DNA from: an uncultured Eubacteriales bacterium
Lineage (GTDB): Bacteria; Bacillota; Clostridia; Lachnospirales; Lachnospiraceae
NCBI GenBank assembly: GCA_949286775.1
Contig: CASEDW010000173.1
Coordinates: forward strand, 1 to 6,728
DNA: 6,728 bases
Direction of reading: 5' to 3'
Below, one piece after another: positions 1-6,104 of the stretch (the first letter of the stretch is position 1; each line of letters starts with the position of its first letter). The position numbers were made by a program, and so were the translations under genes. The notes under the pieces are model-generated. The model ran no database searches and had not been told where the DNA came from. It was given only the letters and a program-made list of their open reading frames with translations.

Positions 1-523
1 CCGGATCCACTACGGCGACGTCGGGAAGAAGCGCCGCTCCCTTTAAAAGCATTTTTACCTGGGTTTCAGCGTCTGTTATGACGGTAAACATCGTCACTTC
101 AGAACCAGTGCCTGCTGTAGTCGGTATTGCCGCCATCGGCGCTAACGGACCTTTTATTTCTTTACCCATGAAATCTCTGAGTTTATAATCCGGATACTTA
201 AGCATCACCGCTATCGCCTTCATAGCGTCCATCGGGCTTCCGCCTCCTATCGCTATCATAAAGTCACATCCGCTTTCGCGGTAAAACTTTGCGCCCTTTT
301 CTATCATAATGTCATCCGGCTCGCCGGTTATATCGGTAAAGACACAGCATGCGACCGAGTTTTTTTCAAGCGTTTCCAGAAGTTCTTTCACGCAGCGCTG
401 CTTTACTACAGTTTTCCCGGTAACTATCATAGCTTTTTTGCCAAGGCAAAGCTTTTCGCCTGCCTCTTTTAAACAATCCTGACCGTTTACTATAAACGGC
501 ACTGAATAGTACATATAACTCAT
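1..523 (-). CDS. Iron-containing alcohol dehydrogenase, N-terminal part (candidate malonate semialdehyde reductase)
   Basis: Partial: 174 codons are visible from the ATG at 523, and the gene runs off the left edge. The family (Fe-ADH, group III) interconverts aldehydes and alcohols with NAD(P)H. Seen: a beta-alpha N-terminal region, the dinucleotide-binding motif GGGSPMDAMK at residues 93-102, the family signature TTAGTGSEVT at 135-144, and PDVAVVDP at the edge. The metal-ligand Asp and three His of the family lie beyond the window, so metal dependence cannot be checked. The start overlaps the aminotransferase stop as ATGA, with GAAGGTG seven bases upstream; Met4 is a less likely start. Position directly after a beta-alanine-type aminotransferase suggests it reduces the resulting semialdehyde to 3-hydroxypropionate, as reported for Bacillus-type extended pyrimidine pathways. 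Related Fe-ADHs reduce sulfoacetaldehyde (SarD) or other short aldehydes, so the family is certain but the substrate is inferred. Confidence 0.9.
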   Translation of the reverse strand, partial: MSYMYYSVPFIVNGQDCLKEAGEKLCLGKKAMIVTGKTVVKQRCVKELLETLEKNSVACCVFTDITGEPDDIMIEKGAKFYRESGCDFMIAIGGGSPMDAMKAIAVMLKYPDYKLRDFMGKEIKGPLAPMAAIPTTAGTGSEVTMFTVITDAETQVKMLLKGAALLPDVAVVDP

Positions 524-1857
524 ACTTCGTCACCTTCTATCATTTTATCTACGTCATAAAGCACTTCATCAAGTTTGGCGAGTTCTTCCTTAAGCTGATC
601 CGCCGTGATTATAAGAGGCGGCGCGATAAGAATTATATTTTCATGGCTGAATGTCATAAATTTCTTTTCTTTTAGCATTCCAAGTATCTTTGGCATAACG
701 CCTTTAGGATCCCTGCCGTATGGCACCAGCGCTTCCCTCGTCTTTTTGTCTTTTACAAGCTCTACGCAGGAGAAAAGTCCTATATACCTCACGTCTCCTA
801 CGCTTGGATGCGTAGCTTTGATGTCTTCGAGCAGCTCTCCTAATACTTCTCCGACCTCGCTTACGTGTCCTGCTATATCGTGCTCCACATAATATTTAAC
901 ACAGGCTACGCCCGCGGCGCATGCCAGAGGATGACCGTTATATGTAAGACCGCAGGAAAGCACATGATCATCGAAATAATCTGCTATATCTTTTGAGACG
1001 CATACGCCTCCAAGCTGTACATATCCGCAGGTTACGCCTTTGGCGAATGTTACAATATCCGGTTTTACATCAAAATTCTGGAACGCGAACATCTTTCCTG
1101 TTCTGCACCATCCTGCCATTACTTCGTCGCATACCATCAGGATACCGTATTTATCGCATATCTTCCGCACTCCCGGAAGATATCCCTTCGGCGGGATTAT
1201 TATGCCGTTTGTTCCCGTAACTGTCTCCATTACGATAGCTGCTATATTGTCAGGATTTTCATAATTTATCTGTTCTTCGAGTTTCTTAAGATAAAACTCT
1301 GTACATTCCTCCTCCGTTTCAAACGGAAGATTGTCGCGGTACATATACGGATCCATGAATTTTACAAATCCCGGTATTCCCGGCTCAAGGGTATATCTTC
1401 TCGGTTCTCCGGTCAAATTTCCGGCTCCGAATGTCGAGCCGTGATATGAGCGGTATCTTGAAAAGATTTTATTTTTTCCTGTAAACATACGCGCTATCTT
1501 TACCGCGTTTTCATTAGCATCGGCTCCTGCATTTGTAAAAAACACCTTCGCCATGTTGTCCGGCATAAGGCTTACGATGAGCTCGGCAAGTTCAGCCCTG
1601 TCTTTATCGGCATAAGCCTCGCTTATAAAAGCATACTGATCTAATTTAGCGCGAATCGCGTCGTTTATCTCTTTATTGCCGTATCCGAGATTCATATTTA
1701 CATGAAGCGACGACATATCCGTATATCGGTTTCCGTCATAATCATACAAATAAATATTGTCCGCCTTTTCGATTGGAATCGGATTGAGATTTCTCTGTTT
1801 ATTCCACGACTGCAATACATACTTCTTCTGTTTGTCTCTTATTTCCTGTCCTTTCAT
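520..1857 (-). CDS. Class III PLP-dependent aminotransferase (likely beta-alanine or taurine type)
   Basis: 445 aa, the normal full length for class III (omega-amino acid) aminotransferases, which are cytoplasmic. Seen: N-terminal substrate region with NLNPIPIEKA (23-32) and DMSSLHVNMNLGYG (47-60), cofactor-phosphate loop TNAGADANENAVKIAR (108-123), the Tyr-His-Gly of SRYRSYHGST (133-142), Asp244 in CDEVMAGWCRTG (pairs with the PLP ring nitrogen), and the Schiff-base Lys273 in TFAKGV. The N-terminal and RYRSYHG regions read like taurine:pyruvate and taurine:2-oxoglutarate aminotransferases, a group whose members also act on beta-alanine. Beside pyrimidine-reduction genes, the likelier role is beta-alanine plus a keto acid to malonate semialdehyde, releasing nitrogen from uracil. 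The acceptor (pyruvate or 2-oxoglutarate) cannot be read from sequence. It begins one base after the upstream stop and overlaps the next gene by 4 nt, implying translational coupling on both sides. Confidence 0.93.
   Translation of the reverse strand: MKGQEIRDKQKKYVLQSWNKQRNLNPIPIEKADNIYLYDYDGNRYTDMSSLHVNMNLGYGNKEINDAIRAKLDQYAFISEAYADKDRAELAELIVSLMPDNMAKVFFTNAGADANENAVKIARMFTGKNKIFSRYRSYHGSTFGAGNLTGEPRRYTLEPGIPGFVKFMDPYMYRDNLPFETEEECTEFYLKKLEEQINYENPDNIAAIVMETVTGTNGIIIPPKGYLPGVRKICDKYGILMVCDEVMAGWCRTGKMFAFQNFDVKPDIVTFAKGVTCGYVQLGGVCVSKDIADYFDDHVLSCGLTYNGHPLACAAGVACVKYYVEHDIAGHVSEVGEVLGELLEDIKATHPSVGDVRYIGLFSCVELVKDKKTREALVPYGRDPKGVMPKILGMLKEKKFMTFSHENIILIAPPLIITADQLKEELAKLDEVLYDVDKMIEGDEV
531..537 (-). 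promoter_or_regulatory. Ribosome binding site of the alcohol dehydrogenase, inside the aminotransferase gene
   Basis: GAAGGTG (continuing to AAGGTGA, matching the 3' half of the AGGAGGTGA consensus) lies seven bases before the ATG at 523. It is encoded in the last codons (Glu-Gly-Asp) of the aminotransferase. With the ATGA overlap this favours reinitiation by ribosomes finishing the upstream gene. Confidence 0.75.
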
Positions 1858-1858
1858 C

Positions 1859-3331
1859 TTAAGAAAGCCTCCTTGTATTTTTTACTCTGCTGCCTGCTTT
1901 AATCGCGCCTGCCGGACATACCAGTCTGCACAAATGGCATCCGACGCATTTTTCGGGAACAAGGTACGGCTGCCTGTCTTCGCCGAATTTTATCGCCTGA
2001 TGACCGCCGTCAAAGCAGCTTATATAGCATCTGCCGCATCCAAGACATTTTTTTCTTTCAAACTTTGGATAAGATACCGTGTCCCTGTCAATGTCGTCGG
2101 CATTTATAATATGCGAAAGCGCTGTTCCTGCCATCTGGGCAAGATTTTCATATCCCATCTTCGCCAAAAATCCTGAAAGCCCGCTTACAAGATCGTCGAT
2201 TATTCTGTAGCCGTACTGCATGACGGCCGTCGTCACCTGTACATTCGTGCACCCGAGGGCTATAAATTCGGCAGCATCTTTCCATGTTTCTATTCCTCCC
2301 ATTCCTGAGATAGGAATCCCTTTGAGTTCTTCGCAGACCGCCATATCGTGGATAAATCTAAGCGCTATAGGCTTTACCGCGTTTCCTGAATAACCCGAAA
2401 CAGCCGACATTCCATTTACAGCCGGCTGCGGCGCCATTGACGAAAGCTCTATGCCTGTTATGGATTTTATCGTATTTATAGCGGCTATGCCGTCGGCTCC
2501 GTTCTTTACCGCCGCTGCCGCAGGTATTTCCATGTTTGTAATGTTGGGCGTCATCTTAGCCAGCACAGGGATCTCAGAATTTTCTTTGACTATCTTTGTA
2601 TAATGCCCTACAAGATCGGGATTTGTTCCTACATCGGCTCCAAGCCCCTTCGCCGTCATATGAGGACACGAAAAATTGCATTCTATAAAGTCCAATCCCG
2701 CTTCCGTGCAGAGATGCGCCAGATTTGCCCATTCTTCATCCGTGCTTCCCATGATGGACGCCGCAATTACTTTCGACGGAAAATCTTTTTTCAGCCGTCT
2801 CAGTACGTCTATATCATATTCAACCGTATGCTCAGATATCTGCTCTATATTTCTGAAGCCTTCAAAATGAGTTTCCTGTCCGTCCGATACACATGCGAAT
2901 CTTGGCGACGCCTCTTTTGGCATAAATGGACTGACAGTCTTGTAGACTATCCCCGCCCATCCCATTTCAAGTGCTTTGGCGCACATCTCGTACCCCGAAG
3001 CTACGACTGATGACGACAAAAAGAAAGGATTTTCACATTTTATGCCGCAAAACTCTATGCTCAGATCGGCGTGTTTTTCCTCAGGCTCAGGCAGCTGCGC
3101 GATCATTTCCTTTATACGAATATTTCTGTCATAGTGTATGCATGATTTTTCGCATTCGCCGGGACATGACGCGCAAACAACGGCGTTTACATGCGATGCG
3201 GCGTTTTCTTTATTTTCAAACCACACGGAGCGCACCATCGCCGCCGGATCGTATCCGTGTTTACATGATTTTGTACAGACCGGCTCAGCGCATAAAAGGC
3301 ACCTTCCGGCTTCTTCGCGAAGTTTAAGCAT
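1859..3331 (-). CDS. preA: PreA-type dihydropyrimidine dehydrogenase with extra N-terminal PreT/GltD-like Fe-S domain
   Basis: 490 aa from the ATG at 3331, about 80 longer than E. coli PreA (411). Predicted to reduce uracil/thymine to dihydropyrimidines in the cytoplasm. Domain order: residues 1-75 carry eight Cys (11, 14, 19, 23, 53, 56, 60, 64) spaced like the Fe-S domain that opens PreT, GltD and mammalian DPD; a short acidic linker; the FMN TIM barrel at about 88-400; and two C-terminal [4Fe-4S] motifs (Cys429/432/435/439 and 462/465/468/472). Catalytic residues are kept: NFSCP with Asn219 and Cys222 (DPD Asn668/Cys671) and Asn286-Thr287 in AINTIKS. ISGMGGIETW and QYGYRI match PreA closely. 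No FAD or NAD(P)H domain is present. A longer frame opens at 3361, but the AGAGGGG site seven bases before 3331 decides the start, 37 nt after the dihydropyrimidinase stop. The family is secure; the electron donor and reaction direction are open. Confidence 0.92.
   Translation of the reverse strand: MLKLREEAGRCLLCAEPVCTKSCKHGYDPAAMVRSVWFENKENAASHVNAVVCASCPGECEKSCIHYDRNIRIKEMIAQLPEPEEKHADLSIEFCGIKCENPFFLSSSVVASGYEMCAKALEMGWAGIVYKTVSPFMPKEASPRFACVSDGQETHFEGFRNIEQISEHTVEYDIDVLRRLKKDFPSKVIAASIMGSTDEEWANLAHLCTEAGLDFIECNFSCPHMTAKGLGADVGTNPDLVGHYTKIVKENSEIPVLAKMTPNITNMEIPAAAAVKNGADGIAAINTIKSITGIELSSMAPQPAVNGMSAVSGYSGNAVKPIALRFIHDMAVCEELKGIPISGMGGIETWKDAAEFIALGCTNVQVTTAVMQYGYRIIDDLVSGLSGFLAKMGYENLAQMAGTALSHIINADDIDRDTVSYPKFERKKCLGCGRCYISCFDGGHQAIKFGEDRQPYLVPEKCVGCHLCRLVCPAGAIKAGSRVKNTRRLS
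1868..1874 (-). promoter_or_regulatory. Ribosome binding site of the aminotransferase, inside the preA-like gene
   Basis: AAGGAGG lies ten bases before the ATG at 1857, slightly longer than the usual spacing. It is read as the final Thr-Arg-Arg of the upstream protein, which ends TAA one base before this start. Confidence 0.8.
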
Positions 3332-3338
3332 CAAACCA

Positions 3339-3345
3339 CCCCTCT
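3339..3345 (-). promoter_or_regulatory. Ribosome binding site fixing the preA-like start at 3331
   Basis: AGAGGGG lies seven bases before the ATG at 3331. The alternative ATG at 3361 has only a distant AAGAGAG and sits in the loop of a small inverted repeat (3351-3366), so the inner start is preferred. Confidence 0.75.
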
Positions 3346-3350
3346 TATCC

Positions 3351-3366
3351 GCCTGTTTCATCAGGC
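3351..3366 (-). other. Small inverted repeat between dihydropyrimidinase and preA-like genes
   Basis: GCCTG/CAGGC, 5 bp with a 6-nt loop, just after the dihydropyrimidinase stop. The loop contains the ATG at 3361. In the transcribed direction no T run follows, so it is not a terminator. It may be chance. Confidence 0.35.
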
Positions 3367-3368
3367 TT

Positions 3369-4736
3369 TTACGCTCTCTTTGGACGAGGCGATCTCTTAA
3401 GGAATTTTCCGAATCCCCTCTTTCCTACAAACTCGCCGTTGTCGTATACAAGCGTTCCTCTCACAAAAGTCTTGATGGGATATCCGTGAAGCTTTACGCC
3501 TTCCCATATCGTATGATCCGTATCAGAGTGCATGTTTGAATTGTGAATCGTAAAGTCTTTTTCCGGGTCATATATAACGATATCGGCGTCCTTTCCTATA
3601 TCAAGGCTTCCCTTCGTATCGCATCCGAAAAGTTTCGCCGTGTTAGAACAGCATATCTCAACGACTTTATTAAAGGTAATCCTTCCTGCGTTTGCCTGCG
3701 CAAGCATAAAAGGATACATGTTTTCAATTCCGGCGCATCCGTTCGGTATTTTTCTGAAATCGTTTATTCCCCAATCCTTTTCAGCCTGCAGGAACGGACA
3801 ATGATCTGTGGAGATCGTATCTATACTTCCCTTTTTTATTCCGGCCCAAAGAGCGTCCATGCTTTCCTGTCCTTTCATTGGAGGGGAGCATACGAAATTT
3901 CGTCCGTCCTCTCTTTTATATACGTCTGAGGTAAAATACAGATACTGAGGACATGTTTCGGCATATATCGGATAACCTTTTGCTTTGGCTTTTTCTACTG
4001 CTTTCATTCCCTGCTTATTTGCCAGATGTACGATATAAAGCTCGGCTCCCGCAGCTTTAGCCCAGTCAATCGCTCTTTCATCCGCTTCACCCTCGACCCA
4101 TTCAGGTCTTGAAAGATAATGATAATACGCTGATGTTTTCCCCTCGCTTATATATTTTTCAGTGAGCATGTTTACCATTTCATTATTTTCAGCGTGAACG
4201 CCTATAAGCGCGCCTATTTCTTTTGATTTTTCAAGAACTTTAAAAAATATGCCGTCGGTAACGCCGAAATCATAAACCATAAATACTTTGAACGACGGAA
4301 CGCCGTATTCAACGCATTCTTTCATCGAATCAAGCAGCTCGCCGCTCACATCCTTGACTCCAACGTGGAACGCGTAATCGCATACCGCGTCAGGAGCGCA
4401 CAGAGCGTCTCTTCTTTTTACTGTATCGACCATTTTCTCTCCGAAGTCCTGCAGAGCGAAATCAAATACAGTGGTTGTTCCTCCACAGACGGCAGCCCTT
4501 GTTCCCGCATAGTAATCGTCAGCCGATACTGTTCCGCCGAAGGGCATCGCAAGGTGAGTATGCGGGTCTATAGCTCCCGGAAGAACCATCTTCTTTGACG
4601 CGTCCACACATTCTAAAGCGTCGTCTTCTATATGTTCCTCTACCGCGCATATTTTTCCATTCTTAACCGCGATATCAGCTTTAAAAGAACTTGAAGGAGT
4701 AATAATCGTTCCGTTTTTTATCACAAGATCATACAT
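3369..4736 (-). CDS. hydA: Dihydropyrimidinase / D-hydantoinase
   Basis: 455 aa, typical for the family. It hydrolyses 5,6-dihydrouracil or dihydrothymine (often also 5-substituted hydantoins) to the N-carbamoyl amino acid. Seen: a small N-terminal beta domain (1-52), then the amidohydrolase barrel with the full binuclear metal set: His59 and His61 (DPHTH), Lys150 in SFKVFM (the residue carboxylated in the family), His181 (GVHAEN), His237 (IVHLAN) and Asp311 (STDHCP). Tyr155 sits at the conserved substrate position five residues after the Lys, and NGCAGIENMYP (332-342) is the substrate loop. The C-terminal GKRGFGKFLKR stretch is also characteristic. The frame is open to 4877, but the extra 47 codons overlap the upstream gene's end, resemble no family N-terminus, and an ideal AAGGAGG lies six bases before 4736. 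The neighbouring PreA favours dihydropyrimidine over hydantoin as substrate. Confidence 0.96.
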   Translation of the reverse strand: MYDLVIKNGTIITPSSSFKADIAVKNGKICAVEEHIEDDALECVDASKKMVLPGAIDPHTHLAMPFGGTVSADDYYAGTRAAVCGGTTTVFDFALQDFGEKMVDTVKRRDALCAPDAVCDYAFHVGVKDVSGELLDSMKECVEYGVPSFKVFMVYDFGVTDGIFFKVLEKSKEIGALIGVHAENNEMVNMLTEKYISEGKTSAYYHYLSRPEWVEGEADERAIDWAKAAGAELYIVHLANKQGMKAVEKAKAKGYPIYAETCPQYLYFTSDVYKREDGRNFVCSPPMKGQESMDALWAGIKKGSIDTISTDHCPFLQAEKDWGINDFRKIPNGCAGIENMYPFMLAQANAGRITFNKVVEICCSNTAKLFGCDTKGSLDIGKDADIVIYDPEKDFTIHNSNMHSDTDHTIWEGVKLHGYPIKTFVRGTLVYDNGEFVGKRGFGKFLKRSPRPKRA

Positions 4737-4742
4737 AATTTT

Positions 4743-4749
4743 CCTCCTT
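4743..4749 (-). promoter_or_regulatory. Ribosome binding site fixing the dihydropyrimidinase start at 4736
   Basis: AAGGAGG with six-base spacing to the ATG at 4736. It shows that the longer open frame to 4877 is not the true N-terminus. Confidence 0.88.
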
Positions 4750-4763
4750 ATTTTAATTTTGTT

Positions 4764-4793
4764 TGCGGAAAGACCTTTAAAGATCTTTCCGCA
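4764..4793 (-). other. Intercistronic stem-loop after the binding-protein gene
   Basis: Perfect 10-bp inverted repeat, TGCGGAAAGA and TCTTTCCGCA, with a 10-nt loop, in the 82-nt gap between the binding-protein stop (4819) and the dihydropyrimidinase ribosome site. In the transcribed direction it is followed by an A-rich stretch, not a T run, so it does not look like an intrinsic terminator. An overlapping shorter pairing exists: TTCCGC at 4794-4799, just 5' in the RNA, can pair with the same GCGGAA arm. Likely role: 3' stabiliser or processing site that allows more binding protein than enzyme. That role is inferred. Confidence 0.7.
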
Positions 4794-4818
4794 GCGGAAT
4801 AGAATAGTATGATGTAGT

Positions 4819-6036
4819 TCAAGCCTCTTCATAGAGAACTTCGAACTCTGCATCCCATGTGTAGCTGTCAAAATCATCTATAGCCGACAGATACTGTTCA
4901 TCCTTCGATACAAGATCATAGAAATATGTAGTATATACGCTGTCCGCAGTTATATTGGCTATATCCGCGTACTGCGAGAAAATATCATATGTCTGAGTGT
5001 ACTTATCAGCGTCAAGATATCCTATCTGACTGTATGTGCTTCTGTCTCCTATAGTTATAAGATCGCTGGCGACAAGCTTCGCAACTTCTGTTGCTTCATA
5101 CTGCTGATGATATTCTGAAACAGTGTTGGCTGTATCTTCCGCGTTAAACACGAGAGAGCCTGCCGCCGCCGGGTTCTCAAGACACCACAGCCATCCGAGG
5201 TTTGAAGCTGCCATAAACGCCGTAACAGTATCCTCATTTTCAGCTGCCCAGTCGGTATCAACGATCAGGCAGTCCTCCAGCATTCCAAATCCCTCGTCTT
5301 CCATCGAAAGAACGTTGAGCTGGTCTTTCGTGTATCCGTCCTCATATACAAGTCCGAGTTCGTTGTATGTCATAGCCGAAGCCCAGAGTATATCTCCGTT
5401 ATAAAGCTGCTGCATGTCGTAATCCTGAGTTACATAATCAGTAGAAAGACCGAGACTTGATAAATAAGCTTGCATCTCGTACTCGTTTCCGCCGCCCCAG
5501 TTTCCAACGGCTTCGCCTTCGCTTACCTTAGCCGGATCCGCCACTGTTCCGTCCATGGAAACAAGCAGCATACCTGAATCCTGATAATACTGAGCTATCG
5601 ACATTACGTTCGCTCCGTTTGAAACGGCGCTCATAAGATTTGATACCCAGTCAACTCCGAACTGAGCCCTTCCCGAGTCAACCTCGTCAATTACGTCGAC
5701 GCTGCCGCCTGGAACTATATTTACATCAAGTCCGAAATCTTCATAAATACCGAGGGCGTCAGCCGCGTAATATCCCATGAACTGTGCCTGCTGTACCCAT
5801 TTAAGCTGTACTGTTACTTCCGTAAGATCACCTGACGCTTTTGAATCTGATGCAGTTTCACCTGAATCTTCAGAAGAACTGCTTTCGTCGCCTGCGGAAT
5901 CATCAGATGTTGAAGCTGCAGAGGTTTCCGCCGAAGTCTGGGACGAAGTCTCTATCGAGTCCGTTGTGCCTGAGCACGCCGCCAGCGACATCATAAGCGC
6001 CGCGCTCACTGCGATTGCCAATCCTTTTTTTCTCAT
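4819..6036 (-). CDS. THI5/NMT1-family ABC transporter substrate-binding lipoprotein
   Basis: 405 aa from the ATG at 6036. Lipoprotein signal: MRKK, hydrophobic core 5-18, then LAAC with the lipidated Cys21, so it is secreted and membrane-anchored. Residues 22-70 are a Ser/Thr/Glu/Asp-rich tether. The solute-binding fold starts near 72 with the family signature LKWVQQAQFMGYYAA (78-92), GLDVNIVPGG (102-111), GNWGGGNEYEM (178-188) and MTYNE (222-226), as in proteins that bind thiamine-type pyrimidines (ThiY group). It is followed by the dihydropyrimidinase gene and preceded by its permease, so a uracil, dihydropyrimidine or related ring is the likely cargo; the ligand itself is inferred. The frame is open to 6102, but those 22 extra residues precede the signal peptide, and AGAGGAGG nine bases before 6036 supports the inner start. 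Confidence 0.93.
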   Translation of the reverse strand: MRKKGLAIAVSAALMMSLAACSGTTDSIETSSQTSAETSAASTSDDSAGDESSSSEDSGETASDSKASGDLTEVTVQLKWVQQAQFMGYYAADALGIYEDFGLDVNIVPGGSVDVIDEVDSGRAQFGVDWVSNLMSAVSNGANVMSIAQYYQDSGMLLVSMDGTVADPAKVSEGEAVGNWGGGNEYEMQAYLSSLGLSTDYVTQDYDMQQLYNGDILWASAMTYNELGLVYEDGYTKDQLNVLSMEDEGFGMLEDCLIVDTDWAAENEDTVTAFMAASNLGWLWCLENPAAAGSLVFNAEDTANTVSEYHQQYEATEVAKLVASDLITIGDRSTYSQIGYLDADKYTQTYDIFSQYADIANITADSVYTTYFYDLVSKDEQYLSAIDDFDSYTWDAEFEVLYEEA

Positions 6037-6045
6037 AATAAAATT

Positions 6046-6053
6046 CCTCCTCT
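6046..6053 (-). promoter_or_regulatory. Ribosome binding site fixing the binding-protein start at 6036
   Basis: AGAGGAGG nine bases before the ATG at 6036. This start puts the MRKK signal peptide at the N-terminus, as a lipoprotein requires. Confidence 0.85.
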
Positions 6054-6104
6054 TTAAATCTCTATGATCATTTCCCACTAGATGTAATGGAAAAGCTGTC
6101 ATAC

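Noticed and set aside
1859..3331. PreA-like gene as a broken remnant of a full-length DPD or PreT-PreA fusion
   Set aside because: The frame is continuous, the junction is a short clean linker, all cluster cysteines and catalytic residues are kept, and the gene has its own good ribosome site, so a functional compact enzyme is more likely than decay.
3351..3371. GCCTG/CAGGC stem followed by TTTT on the plus strand, like a small terminator
   Set aside because: The stem is only 5 bp, no plus-strand gene ends nearby, and in the transcribed minus direction no T run follows.
605..3929. Several open frames of 64-139 codons on the plus strand
   Set aside because: They lie opposite well-supported minus-strand genes, encode no recognisable domain, and their compositions look like antisense of real coding sequence.
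4737..4877. 47-codon N-terminal extension of the dihydropyrimidinase
   Set aside because: It overlaps the end of the binding-protein gene and spans the hairpin, has no family resemblance, and the ideal ribosome site lies downstream of it.
5055..5404. Short open frames inside the binding-protein gene on both strands
   Set aside because: Out-of-frame shadows of a conserved gene, with no ribosome site or domain support.
6037..6104. Possible internal promoter before the binding-protein gene
   Set aside because: AT-rich patches are present, but no -35/-10 pair with good spacing and match could be made out; the gap is short and fits read-through.
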